64,000 nt of DNA from Siphonodentalium dalli (lineage: Eukaryota; Mollusca; Scaphopoda; Gadilida; Siphonodentaliidae). Positions 11,928 through 26,900 of the stretch are shown piece after piece (within the stretch, counting starts at the first letter, position 1; every line of letters begins with the position of its first letter). The notes beneath the pieces were generated by a model. It worked only from the letters and a program-made list of their open reading frames with translations. It was not told the DNA's origin and searched no databases. A program made the translations under genes and the position numbers. Location: assembly GCA_032622095.1 (NCBI GenBank), contig CP136068.1, positions 147,883,365-147,947,364 of the forward strand, read 5' to 3'.

Positions 11928-14900
11928 CTATACACACGAGTAGGAGCTGTCTGTATGTCGGTCTGTATGTCCGTCTATCTATTCGCGATTTTTCTCCCAG
12001 ACCCCTGAACTGATTTTGAACCAATTTGGTGTGGTGACTCGTGGAAACCCGGTGTGTGTTTAATATAACGGCCTTAGTTATTTTTTTAAATGCTATTAAA
12101 AAAAATTAATTTAATTTAATAAAGAAAAAAAAAAATTTGGTTCAATTGGGCAATGACTCGAACATAAAAACAATTAAAAAAGTTAATATTTTGGGTTAAA
12201 TTTTAAGTTAAGTTTTGTTTTAGCTTTTGTTTTAAATTAAAAAGATCAAACGATCAAAATTAGTCCAAGTCTTCTTGTACTAAAACCAGCTAAGATATTG
12301 GTATGGCGAGATGTTGGTGTTTAGTCCAAGCCCGCCTGCATAGCATTCCTATGACAGGACTTAAGCGTTAGTGACCCGCTCAAATAAAACCACAATTATA
12401 TGAAATAAAATATCACAATTGCGACAATAAACGGATATTTTCATCAGAAGACATGCCATTTGATCTGAAACCCACACCAGTTGTGAATTGAAAGCGATAA
12501 TTTAATGTGAAAAAAGATATTTGCCGCAGTGTTTACAAATTTTTAAATGTATGCGAACACAGTTGACCTCGCGAACTGCGTTCGGCATTTTCCGGTGAAA
12601 ATATTCCGTAGATTTTCGATCAACCACGCACGATGAATTCTCCATTGTAATCGTAATTATACGTGTCAATAAATAAACAAGAAAACCATAGTCAGAAATG
12701 GTAACGCCACCAAGATCATATTATTAGCCATAAATAGAAATTATAATAATATGATATAAACTAGCTTTCAAATCCCATGTGGGAAATTTGGATACTTCCA
12801 TATATCAAGTTTTCCCCGTTTCTCGTGTTATACATTACATTCTTCAAGCGGTCTTTTTTATTACACTAGCTGGTGGGCCCGACTTCGTCCGGGCTGTTTC
12901 CCATCTGATTTCCGGCGAAAGGCGCGATTTGACCTTGAATTGACTATTTTGAAAGTCAAGGTCAGGTCGGGGTCATGATTTGACCCATCCAAAACACTCC
13001 CCGGAGAAAAGTATCCCTAGGTATCAAATTTCGTCAAAATCAGTCCGTTTTACCCAATTTGACCTTGAATTGACCATTTCGAAGGTCAAGGTCAGGTCAG
13101 GTCGGGTCACGATTTGACCCATCCAAAACACCCCCTGACAAAAGTACCCCTAGGTATCAAATTTCGTCGAAATCAATCCGTCTTACCTGATTTGACCTTT
13201 GATTGGCCATATTGAAGGTCAAGGTCACGCCGGGGTCACGATTTGACCCATCCAAAACACTCCCCGGATAAAGTAGCCATATGTATCAAATTTCGTCGAA
13301 ATCCGTCCGTTTTACCCAATTTGACCTTGTCAATTGTCAAGGTGAGGTCGGGGTCACGATCGTGACCTGTCCAAAACACTCCCCGGACACTATTTTTTCA
13401 AAATACCAAATATGTTGACAGGACTGCCGATTCCTTAAATATTATAATAGTCTTCAAAACTAGCATCCATAAAATAGAATAAAGCAAAACAAGTTTTAAA
13501 AATCTATTCCCAAATTAAAAAAAAGAAGATAAATTTTAAAAACATCTACCGATCTGCATGCCCGTCCGTTTGATCGCCTATATAATTTATAGCAAAAGTT
13601 ATAAACATTATTAGCGCCCTTAATCCCCGGGTTACGTGGACGTCGCCTTGATATGAATCAAGCATAGTTCCCAGTTTTACTATACGATCGAGTAGGCTGC
13701 ACTTTCAAGAATGGACAGTCCGTATAGGTAAAATAAAGTCCATCCTGATTACGATACGGCAAACTAACTTCATTTTTATTATTCGATTCGATTAATTATT
13801 CGTTACTCTTTTCATCATTACTATCAATAAAACACGAATTATGCATGCACGCAAGAAACAGGTCTGTTGTCTTGTGACAAACACATGGCCAAATAGCCAT
13901 GGCCGTAATAAATGAGATCGCTGAAATAGCCTACAGGTCTCTTTGAAAAGCCGACGAAATTTCTAACAGATGTACACATCGTTTATGAATTTCGTCTGCT
14001 TTTTCAAAGCCAAAGGCGAAGCAGTGAACCAAACTCCAAACAGAGGTATTTCATCGTTTCGGAGCGATAGTGTAGATGGTGCTTAATGGAGTTTGGCAGT
14101 TAACGCATTATACGATAAACACAACGGCACTCTGAACCAACGGAGCATATCGGTACGATTGAGCCAGGGTACAAAACATAATTTCCCCCACAGTGATACA
14201 GTGATACAGGCGATATAAAAAACTGTAAAACAACTTACACCACCTTGTGGCGTAATAAATTCATAGATTAAGTAAATATTGAAGATATAAATGTAATACA
14301 TTAAATAAATTACGGGAATTACAACCATCTGACAGTTTAAAACAGTGTAAACACAACAAGCATTAGAATAATACGGGGCCTGCCATTTTGTTTGTATATA
14401 AATTCGTCTCGCCCAAAACAAACTCCGAACTATGCCGAGGTTCTTCGTAACTCTTCGGGTTTAAGTAAAAATGTAAACAAAATATAAAAACAGCGATGTC
14501 GGTGACAATCAACCGGAATATTCTATGCGTAAATAACATGAAAGTTAGATTATTATACACCATTATGACCGTAAGATGTCACTCTTTCCGATGTATATAG
14601 CATCATGTATTGATTTGTTAGGTAAATCGAGTAAAATACACCACAAATTCCCGCCACAGATCCTGGGCGTAAGTCGTGTCATATGAATGCTATGCAGGCG
14701 GGCTTGGACTAAACACCAGCATCTCGCCATACCAATATCTTAGCTGGTTTTAGTACAAGAAGACTTAAACACCAGCATCTCGCCATACCAATATCTGGTT
14801 TTAGTACAAGAAGACTTGGACTAGATCAAAATGTGCGCGAAACGTATAAAGGGACCGCCGTTGAATAGCGTAATTATGCAATTATTAAACCGTTACCATT

Positions 14901-17900
14901 GTTCAATCTCGTTATAAGAATGTTGCATTCCAGTCTGCAACGTATAAATGCAAGCGCATCAGAACTAATCAATGATGACAACATTAATCAACTCCTCGTT
15001 TAACACAACGTGACCAACATGTTGAGATCTTCAGCAGATGCCAGGGGAAGGGGTGTGCAAGTGGAACTTCCCAGACGATATTTTGGCAGGTTCTTGGCGG
15101 GGGGGGGGGCGGAAATTCCAAAGTTGGGACACCCCACATCCCCCACACGCAGATGATGGTATGGAGAACATATCGCTTCACGTTCTCTTTCAGCCGAAAG
15201 ATGTAAGTTGTGCGAGTGGCGAGATTCACATGCCAGGCAGCGATGGCGACGAAACGTGCATTGGTATGTGAATAAATATTACCTATCACTTTGTTATGTT
15301 TATCAAAATTACCTATCACATTTGTATGATTATCAATATTACCGATCACATTTGTATAATTATCAATATTACCGATCACATTGGTATGATTATCAATATT
15401 ACCGATCACATTGGTATGTGTATCAATATTACCAATCACATTGGTATGCTTATCAATATTACTGATCACATTGGTATGTGTACAAATATTACCGATCACA
15501 TTGGTATCATTATCAATATTACCGATCACATTGGTATGTGTATCAATATTACCGATCACATTGGTATTTGTATCAATATTACCGATCACATTGGTATGTG
15601 TATCAATATTACCGATCACATTGGTATGATTATCAATATTACCGATCACATTGGTATTTGTATCAATATTACCGATCACATTGGTATATGTGTATCAATA
15701 TTACCGATCACATTGGTATGTGTATCAATATTACCTATCACATTGGTATGATGATCAATAATACATATCACATTGGTATGTGTATCAATAGTACCGATCA
15801 CATTGGTATTTGTATCAATAATACCTATCACATTGGTATGATTATCAATATTACCGATCACATTGGTATGTGTATCAATATTACCTATCACATTTGTATG
15901 ATTATCAATATTACCTACACATTGTTATGTTTATCAAAATTACCGATCACATTGGTATGATTATCAATATTAACGATCACATTGGTATGTGTATCAATAT
16001 TACCGATCACATTGGTATGTGTATCAATATTACCTATCACATTGGTATGATTATCAATATTACCGATCACATTGGTATGTGTATCAATATTACATATCAC
16101 ATTGTTATATTTATCAAAATTACCTATCACATTGGTATGAGTATCAATATTACAGATCACATTTTGAGCCATGTCAAGCATATCAGCATGCTATAGCCCT
16201 GTAACGGACATCTGCATTTTAATTTCCAGAAATAAAATCAGTTTCACAGCTATCGCTACTTGTTCAGGGATGCATGACCTCACAATAGATATTTGGTCCC
16301 TGCCACTTCTTTCAGTTATTTTCAACTGTCAAGCATTTTTCAGAAGTTATTATTTTCTACATCGCGGCACAGTAACCCAGGCCCCTGGGGAAAAATACTA
16401 AAATACACTGGTATAGTCTATATTGGTATTTTATTAATTTTCCCCAGGGCCCTGTGCTCAGTAACAGATCAGACTTAATTGTATATATTCGCCGACATAA
16501 TTATTCAACTTCTTTTGCTAATATATAGTATACCCACAATTTTTAGGAGTTTGGGCTTTTCGATTTTTGTCAATCAATACACTATTATTGTATATATGTA
16601 CTTTAGTTTTGCGTACAACATAACGTTACCACCATTGTCATCAGTTTGCAATTTCGACGAAGTGAGAGCTTGTTAGTTTCGTATTGTCGTATATTGATAG
16701 AAATGTTATTAAAACGAAATTAACGTATACTAAATATACGATAGCTGTATTATAATGTATAATTGCTGTCTTAGAATTTGTTTTAACATATTGGATTGAA
16801 TATGGGTACTATTGAATTGAAATAGAACATTAATTCTGCGTCTTTCAACATTGATTAGAAAACGATATATATTAGAATGAAATTGTCTCATATTGAATAT
16901 AAGAAAGTCTATTGGTTTGGAAATGAACAACATTGGTTTGGAAATAATATATTGATTTGGAAAATATTAAAAAGGAATATACCTATATTGAATGCTGTCC
17001 ATGAATATGATATACATGTATACACTATTTATTATCGCACCCAGTTGTAAATAGAACTGTATCGCGCCATATATTTCTAGCTGTTTATATATATGTTTAG
17101 AAAATCTTATTTTTCCCGCAGAAATTGACGAATGTTTCTCAGACCCTTGTCAATATTCCGGAACTTGTACAGATGGAATCAATGGATATACCTGCGCATG
17201 CGCAGGTAATTACACCGGACCTCAATGTGACATTGGTGAGTCTTCCAACGATGCCTGGAGGTCTTGGAAAAAATGCAAACACGAGGCCCAAAATTTGTTT
17301 TTCCTACATCAAGGTACCTACCCCCACTTGCAAATATTTTTCATCGGCCCACATTTGACACTTTTAAAAGGTTTTCACTATGTGGTCTTCATATATCATA
17401 GATTCCTTCATGTGCTGTACCAGTCTGAGTAAACTCATACCTAAATATTCATTACAACATTGAATATAAGGTCTGACGGATAACATCGCTATCTCATTTC
17501 CAAGTCCTCGGGATTCCGTAATCTGATTGATTGCGTAAATTATTTTCCGTCCAATGAAACCGTATGGGTTAATAAACAAGTGTTAGTGGGCGGAGACTAC
17601 CATAATGTCACCTCTAAATATAGTAACAGAGCGGAATTTCTCCAATCGAAAGCGATGCTTGCAAATACAACAGAGACATAAACATTAAAACAATGGCTTC
17701 GAAATTATATATTCGGTACGATTCGGATTAATTTGAAGGATGTGCTAGACCTGATAGATAGGCCTGCGCATGGTACCAACTTGGCTTCCCATAAGTATAA
17801 ATAGAACTCACTCATGTCCGTGTATTTGATTTACTTTATTGTACCATGGTTTGCAAATCAAATTATTTGTCGTAAAAAAGTCATCTGAAAGTTAACACCG

Positions 17901-20900
17901 AGGAAATGACTTAATTTTATGCTTTTAAATAGTTCTAAAGCATCATTTTTGATGACGACCTTATTTTTTGCTCTCGGATGCAGCTTTCCGGTTGATGCAG
18001 CGAGTTCATCTCCCGAAAAAGAATAGTCGCACACACGACAAAATTATCTGCTGTAAGTTTATGTCGCGACACAGGCCATTGCTATTGCGAAGCACAACAA
18101 ATAACACGTGGGGACACCTGTCAATCATCGATGTATTTTTTTTAAATCCGTGACGTCATTTTGGGGAAGCTCTTCGCTGAATAGAAATGGTTTTGGCTAC
18201 ATAAGCTCCAGACTCTATAATTCAAATATAGAGTCGACGTTCACCCAGACTGGTGCTGTACTAACAATTCAGTAGTTTTCTGTGTATGTCCATCTAAACT
18301 TGCCACCTCCTGACATAGTTCAGTACAAAACCTGGGAACTTTTTGAAGTTTTGACAGGGAACCTTATACATGTACAATCGAAACAATAACACAGGTAGTA
18401 TATTTCTTTGTTTTTATATTTTTCTTAATCACGTGCTTCACTGTATAGGTGAAGGTCCCAACTCGAAATTTCATGATTTAAGTGGCTTTGTGAGTGATTT
18501 TGCTTTGCGTTTCTTACAATTATGGAATTTCTCCTTGGTAATTAATTGATATGAATGGACCTTTCCACAGCTGTCAATCAAATGATTATTAGCGGATATT
18601 ATCGGTCAATCAGCGACTTAGCCGGCCAATGGCTGCATTGAAAATTCTGCTGCCATCTTTCTTCACCCTAATTTTGATATCCATGAACACATTCAGTGTT
18701 AAATTGACTATATTCAAACAACTTTTTTTGTTGTCAAATCATATACTGAGATTTATATTTGCGCCATGATTTTATAAATTATTACCCGTGATATATTTTT
18801 CATTTAGCATGACACTTGCCATAATTTTCACATTTAATGGCAAATCGAATGTGTGTTCTCTGGTTTAGCTATATTAAAGCGTTCAGGGATCATGATGTAT
18901 GTCTGTTTGGTATATTTGCAGGGGGTAGCAGGAAGACAGCCCGATAGGGCTAGACTACCCCCGACAATACACTGCTTTACTTTATTATGTATTACTGCCA
19001 CTGTATCATTCGTGTGTATTGTAAATGAACTATCCTATCCTATCCTATCCTTTGCGATTTTTCTTCCAGAGCCCTTGACCGATTTCAACCAGATTTGGTG
19101 TGATGCCTCGGGTACCACGGCAGATGTAATAACGGCCTTATTTTATAAATTAAAATTTTTAAACACATAATTAAAAAAAAAAAAAAAATTCAAAATTTTA
19201 AATTTTTGAGCAGGAAGTTTCAATCTAAAAATCTAAAAAAAAAAAAAAAAAATTAAACAAAAATAAACAAAATGAAATAAACAAATTTAAAGTTTCAAAC
19301 TAAAAATCTAAAACGAAAATTAAAAAAAGTTGAGTATGCCGTGACAACTAGTCCTCACCAGACTCTACGCCAGAATAATTATGGATATTTCCATTTCAGT
19401 TCTGCAGTGGGTGGTCAGTGTGGTCTCATTCTCAAGTGAGTTCACACCGGAGGGAGGAGGGTAAGTACAACGTAAACATTTAAAGGTTTTCATGGTTCCA
19501 CACCTCCAGTTACAACAACATAGAATATAATCTAATGAAAGGAACTCAATCCGATCAGACGGTCCCCATATCATCAAGATACAACAACAACAGCATTTCT
19601 TCAAAATACGCTTTAGTTATCAGAATCGATTTATTGCAATAAAATAATGCTAACCACTGTCAACTATGGTACAAAATTTCCCAAAACTTGTTATTTATCA
19701 ACATTATGTTCCACAGAATATGGCCGTATTATCACTTCAGTATGATGAAATTTGGCCGTATTATCACTTGATTTTAGAGTTATCCATCATCATCCGCAAA
19801 TTCGTGTTTCTGGGCCACATATAATTGCACATCTCGGGAAATAACAAACTTAAAAAATCGATATCTGATCACTCTAAGCTTTGATGGTTGGGTTCCTCGA
19901 CTCGAATAAAATATTTTTTACCCCCGAAGCCAAAGAAATAGTAATTTAGGAGCTTTAATTAGGATAATGCATCTTTAAACACACTTTTGTTATTTGTTCC
20001 GCTGAAACAATGTTGAAAACCAAAATTAATGTGATATAAAAACTAGTCCTATATTTCCCAAATGATGTTATAGCACCCCTGGTCAAGTGGTCCTGCTTGT
20101 CTGGTATGGTGCTGGTGGTCCTGCTGAATTGCTATGGTGCTGGTTGGGCGAACTGATGCCGTTACGAAACAGTTTTTTTTTTTCTTCAAAAATTGTCATT
20201 TTCACGTTGTTTGGCTAATCCGACAACTAAAACCAGTATTAAAATATTTCGCAATATATGTTTTTGAATGTTTGAAACACAAAATGTTTTTTTCTTGGAT
20301 ACGTTCAGATAATCAGAACACTACGAAAATGAGAACTTTAGAAAATATAACGGTACTTTTTCTTACTAGCATCAGTTTACCCTACCAGCATCATATAAAT
20401 TCAGCAGGACTCACCAGCATCAAAACACATTACCAGAACCACTTGATCAAGGGTTATAACTCTATTCAGGGCCACTTGACCAGCTTAATTATTTATGTAC
20501 CTAAAACATCGAAACTATAAGTAGTAAATGGATGGAAAATTCAATATAAAATACATTCACTCCTGGTTGAGTTGTCTATAAATTCACCCTTGGTTGAGTG
20601 GTCTGTAAATTCACCCCTGGTTGAGTGGTCTATAAATTTACCCCTGGTTGAGCGGTCTATAAATTCACCCCTGGTTGAGTGGTCTTGTAATAAATTCATC
20701 CCTGGTTGAGTGGTCTATAAATTCACACCTGGTTGAGTGGTCTATAAATTAACTCATGGTTGAGTGGTCTATAGATTCATCACTGGTTGAGTGGGCTTAT
20801 AAATTCACCCTTGGTTGAGTGGTCTATACATTCACCCCTGGCTGAGTGGTCTATAAATTCACCCTTGATTGAGTGGTCTGTAAATTCACTCGTGCTTGAG

Positions 20901-23900
20901 TGGCCTATAAATTCACCCCTGCTTGAGTGGTCTTGTAATAATTTCACCCCTGCTGGAGTGGTCTATAAATTCACACCTGGATGAGTGGTCTATAAATTCA
21001 CTCCAGGTTGAGTGGTCTATAAATTCATCACTGGTTGAGTGGCTTATAAATTCACACCTGGTTGAGTGGTCTATAATTTCACCCCTGGTTGAATGGTCTA
21101 TAAATTCACCCCTGATTGAGTGGTCTATAGATTCACCCCTAGTTGAGTGGTCTATAATGTCATCCAGGTTGAGTGGTCTATAAATCCACCCCTTGTTCAG
21201 TGGTTTATAAATGCACCCCTGGTTGAGTGGTCTAAAAGTCACACCTGGTTGAGCGGTCTATAAATTAACCCCTGGTTTAGTGGTCTATAAATGCACCCCT
21301 GGTTGAGTGGTCTATGAATTCACCCCTGGTTGAGTGGTCTATAAAATTACCCCTGGTTGATTGGTCGTGTTAATTTTGTGTTGCTATTGGTGTGGCAAAG
21401 TGATGATGTTTCAATAATGAATACTAAATGAATTGATGAGCCCGTATATATTGGAACTGATCAGATAAGTTGAGATAACAAACATTTGTTGAACTTACTG
21501 TCTGAACATTCCCCATAATAGAATATGAATCCTTCTGTGTTTGTATCTTTTCATAGGTATGTCGTCTGCTCATTTTAGGGCCACCCTACAACACCCTTTA
21601 TTTGACTTAAGGAGGTCGAGAAATGGCATGGGTTCCCTATTTGAACCCCTCTGGGCGGCGGCCATTTTGGATCGGGGTGGGTGTGTGGGGTGAATATATA
21701 GAGTGTCTTGTTGGTCACCCTACAACACTCTTTTACCTAAATCGATCAAGGGGGGGGGGTCGAGAAATATGACATGGTGCCATATTGGAACCCATCTGGA
21801 CGGCGACCACTTTGAATCAGGGTTGGGTCCATGGGTGTGTGGAAAGAGTGTCACGAAAGCCACATTACTACACCCTTTGTTTGACCTAAATTGATAAAGG
21901 GGTCCAGAAATGGCATGGTGCCCTATGTGAACCCCCTCAGGACCATTTTGGATCAGGGTGTGATGTGTCGAAACTGACACGAAAATGTGTCTTGGGGGCT
22001 ACCCTACAACACCCTTTGTTTGACCTAAATCAGTCAAGAAATGGCATGGTGTCCTATTGACCCCTTGACGGTGGCCATGTTTGGATCGGGGTGGGTGTGT
22101 GGAAATTGCGTTTTCTTGGGGGGGGGGGGCATTCAACATCCTTTGTTTGACCTTATTCGGTCAAGGAGCCGAGAAGTTGCATGGGGTGCCATATTGACCC
22201 CTCTGGACGGCGGCCATTTTGGATCGGGGTGGGTGTGTGGAAAGTGTGTTTGAAGGGGGCACTATACAACACCCTTTGTTTGGCCTTATTCGGTCAAGGA
22301 GCCGAGAAGTTGCATGGGGTGCCATATTGACCCCTCTGGACGGTGACCATTTTGGATCGGGGTAGGATGTGTGGAAAGAGTGTTTTGGGGCCCACCCTAC
22401 AACAACCATTATTTTAGCGAAATATATATTTTTTTCGAATAAGGAACAAGGAATAAGGAGTGATAGTCAAGCTCGTGACAATACGTAGATGGAAGGTATT
22501 GAACATGGCCGCCGTTTTTAGAAAAGGTAATATTTCAGGTTGATTCAAATTTTAGAGAGAAAATGTATTTTCGAAATATACCTTGTTTGCCAAATGACTG
22601 CCAAAATGGCAACCGGAAAAGAACAAATTGACACTTTTTCACTAGTTTTGTTGTTTATGACCAATGAAATATAATTTAGGTCCCAAACCCCGCCGAAGTC
22701 TAAAACATTGATTTTAAAGAACTGGGTATGGAAATAATCTTTTGCATTTTAGTCACGTTTTAAGATGAATAGAGCAGAAACTATATATCTATAAATATCT
22801 ACGCACCCCAATAGGATAGAAAGGGTGACGTTGCTTAGATATAAATATTTTCCTTTTAGTTGGTTGGCGAACAAAATCATAGGAGCACCGGATCTTTATC
22901 CAACTTACGGAGACAAACCTGGAGCGTGGGCGCAAGCAGACGATTCCTTCAATGCAAACCAGTTCATAACCGTAAGTTCAGCAATATCATCATGCAGATA
23001 TATCGACATTTGGGCAAGGTTTACACTGGCCTGAAAATTGTTTTAGCTATTTTTTTGGCCATTTATGATTTTTTGGCGCCATTTTTCAGACACTTTGGAC
23101 AAATTGAAAGTGAAAAAAGTACAAAAATGGAGCTAAAAACAAATATAAATAACTGAACATCGAGATCGATGGGAACAACACAACCAGAAATAGACAATAG
23201 TAACATACGGTTTTTTCCTGGAGTGAGATGCGGATAATTATTTTTATCACATAATTTGGCCATAAAAGCAGTTTCATAATTATCGGTAATAGACACGTTT
23301 AATATCAGCGCGTGCGATGACGTCACGGCGTTCTTCAGATAACTTACGATCGCTGTAGTTTATGATTGTTGTTTTCGATGAATATTTCGCGTTGCTTCTG
23401 GTTGATTCGGGTTTATTTGATCATGTGATAAAAGGTATCTCACACTCGTCCTATTTTATACGTAATTTATCAACCTCGTCCTCTAAATTCTATTTGAGCC
23501 TCGGTAAACCTCGGCTCAAATCGAATTTAGTGAACTCGGTTGATAAATTCCGTATAAAATAGGAACTCATGTGAGATCCTCTATTTACGAGGCGCTAGCG
23601 TCTCACGCGAGGAGAAAACCCGTACGCAAAACACAGAACATTGACTGTTGTGTTTAATATATTTTCTATACAAGTCTGTTACGACCCAGACCACAATGAA
23701 ACACATTGTTAGACATAATACTTGTTTAAAGCTATACAACATCACCAACCATTTCTGTTATAATACGCGCAAGGAAACCGAATGATGCACAGAGTGACGT
23801 CATGACGCAGTGTTGAGAGTAAGATAACATCTTGAGAGTTGGATGATAAGACGTTCGGTCTTCTGTGAATGGTGATATATATTTGACATAAAAAGTTGAT

Positions 23901-26900
23901 GAAAATATAATAAATAGACAGAACACAACGCGCATCTTAATCGAGACTCTTTTATCAAATGAGTCGCGGATGGCGCAAGGATATATTTCGCGAGAGCGTA
24001 GCTCGAGAGAAATGTAAATATGCGCCGTCCGCAACGAGTTCGATAAAAGTGTCGAGATTATGATACAAGTTGTGTTCTGTATTTATTCTACACCGTTCAG
24101 TCAGATAAGTTCAATCCATGAATGCCACCTACATTGTTACTTTTGCTACCTTTATTGTGATTTAAGTCTGACAAATAACCAATAATAATGGGGGGATCAC
24201 CGGAAGCGGGTGATCGACGTCAACAATAATAGTTCCGGCTTGTACGTATTCCACTAGAGGTATACACTAATATGTATTCAATGGCTGGGATTCCGTTGAA
24301 TACATGCATGTGACTCGCGTCAATGGGTGTGGAATAAAATAGGTATATCAGGGCAACGCGTAATTCAAAATACATGAGCACTGATTCGCCTACATTCTCT
24401 TATTAAAGTATTGTCAATTGATTAAGAAAGTGCATCGTTGTAGCATTGTTTTGATAAGTTAGCAGGTGTGACTTTTGATAAATTGTATTCGTACACAGGG
24501 GAGCAACTGCTGATTACTCTTTTAGTCCCAGGGGCCGATCTCATCGGCCCTAAATTACGGTATGTAGAGTGCCAGGGCCGATAAAATCTGGCACTGAAAG
24601 AGTTAAAGAATATAAGAAAAAATTATTAAAATTGTAAAAAAAATAATAACAAATGATGAAAATTTGTTAGGCCAATGCATTCTCTTATATATGCGAGGCG
24701 ACCTATGGTCGACTCGCATATATAAGAGAATGCATTGGCACAGGGTATATGAGTTGATACAAAAATCGGACTTGGCACTGAAAGGGTTAAAGGCCCACTT
24801 AACTTTCGAGTCATCGATTATTTTTTTAAATAACAATCTATGCCATAAAATATGAATAAAATACTATAATTCATCACCATTTGAAACGTTTGTGTCTGAG
24901 AAGATGCCCACAGAGAAATAGAAAACAGCTGAAATCATAGAAAGATTTCCCCCGTTATGGCTCCTAGAATGCAACACAATTCAAACTGAAATGTATTTTC
25001 AATGTAAGGGGAATAACTGTATATTTTAGGATATAGAGTTATGCCCCATTCATAGAAAATAATACACTTTGCGCCACAATCCAGAAGAAAGTTAAGCACA
25101 AAAGCACGTCGGTAACGCAACAAAAACAACATGTTCACAGTTTATTACACCGGATAAGTTTTATAGTACAATGTTTGGAGCTAGCTCTTTCAAATGGTAT
25201 ATAATATGGCATATATTTGATATATGTGATCTGGGGTTCGAAAATTAAGTTAAGCCTTTAACGAATTAGGGTGTTATGAATATATGATGATAGTTTGAGA
25301 GATTAATTGTTGACTTTAGTATTGAAACTTAAAAAAAATATATATAATATTGAATTTTCTGGTGTAATATATATACAATAAATTGGGACATCTTTATGTG
25401 TTATTTTAAAAACAGATTGGCTATGAACCTCCAGGCGATCTGAGAATGTTCCCGCTTGCTACGCACTGAATGTTTCCGCGAGCCTCGTGGAGTGTAGCAA
25501 GGGGAGAACTATATCTTGTTAGCACTTTCCACCAAGGCAAAATGTCAGATATTTTCCTCTACATCCTGAGGAATAAACCACTATATTGTGCCTTTATATA
25601 TAGAGAAATAATATACGCAATCTTCAGTTTGTCAGTGTTTTATTCACATACAAAGTTAGTGATAGTCTTTAAAGGCCCACTTCGAACCCCCAGATCACAT
25701 TATATAAGACATTGTATTTTCAACTTATTCGATGTAATAAACTGTGAACATGTTGTTTTTTGTTGAGCTCTATACTGGCGTCTGTTCTGTGATCAAGTAA
25801 ATTATTTTCTAGGAAGGGGAATAATCTATACATTTAGATATAGAGTTATTCCCTTTCCTTTGAAAATAAACTATAGTTTGAATTATGTTGCATTCTGGGA
25901 GCCATAACGGGGGAAATGATTTTATGATTTCAGCTATTTTCTATTACTCTGTTGGCACCTTCTGAGACACAGCCGTTCCAAATGGTGATGAATTATAGTA
26001 TTTTAATCATATTTTATAGATTGTTATTAAAACCTTATATCAAGGCACGATACAAAAATTTATCGTGACTCGAAAATTAAGTGGGCTTTTAAATCGGTTT
26101 TTATATAATAAAAATGTTGTTGTTGTTGTAATCAATTGTGATCCGGAAGAGATATATCATCCTTAATATGTTATTTTGTATGAACCACTTCGAATGCATT
26201 TAGTCCCTATAGTGCCTAGACCAACGTTTTACTAATATAACAGTTCTTGACATTTAAACATTCATTTTCTCAATATCTGTCAGGAATTTCTTTTCGAAAT
26301 TTGGTACCTGTGATTAATGTGACAAAACTTCGAGAACCACCAATCATTTGGAAATTATAGTTTATAAACCCAATTTCTACACTTTTATACGACAGCTAGC
26401 GCAGAACCGCAACTCCACTTGAATTACTATCTTGATTAATCACCAGAGCTATCTAGATTAATCAACTTAGCTATCTTGATTAAAGGGGTACTGTACTCAA
26501 CTGTTGTTGTTGGTTTCTATAGTCTTTGATATAGAATAAGGTAACCAGATTTCCACTATGTGAAAGTCTGTTGAATACGAAGTAATGTTACGGATGGCAG
26601 ATTAGCCGGAATGCGAAAATACCAATTGTCGTTGTCGAGTAATTTTTGGACAGTTTTCAAGCAAATGTATCAAATAAATATTAAATTATATGTATACTAG
26701 TCCCATATACCCATTTAAGTTATTGTATAGTCACTAGTCAATGAGTGTCTTGAGTTTACACCCCGTATCAACATAATTTTTTACCCGATCACGTGTGCCA
26801 CGCGTTGCCAATCCACTATCCGTGAATTATTTTTGATTACGTCTTGTACACGGCAATTCGTAATGTAATTTATGGCTCCAGCCATAAATTTAATTTATCA

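Noticed and set aside
11353-12013. ORFs of up to 182 codons rich in Arg
   Set aside because: They come from the 122 bp element H unit, which is open in several frames; the same peptides appear inverted at 30381-31139.
15264-16165. CRISPR-like array
   Set aside because: 30 bp direct repeats are contiguous without unique spacers, units vary, and the context is a eukaryotic intron.
14984-16204. Repetitive ORFs (up to 231 codons) on both strands over the intron 2 array
   Set aside because: They are by-products of the 30 bp unit. The real coding part here is only exon 2 (15194-15263).
17125-17358. 77-codon ORF covering the EGF exon in another frame
   Set aside because: The cysteine pattern, splice sites and phases support the frame starting (E)IDEC; the other frame loses all of it.
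20787-21242. ORFs of 65-109 codons in both orientations
   Set aside because: 27 bp minisatellite artefacts; both strands open, no composition other than the repeat.
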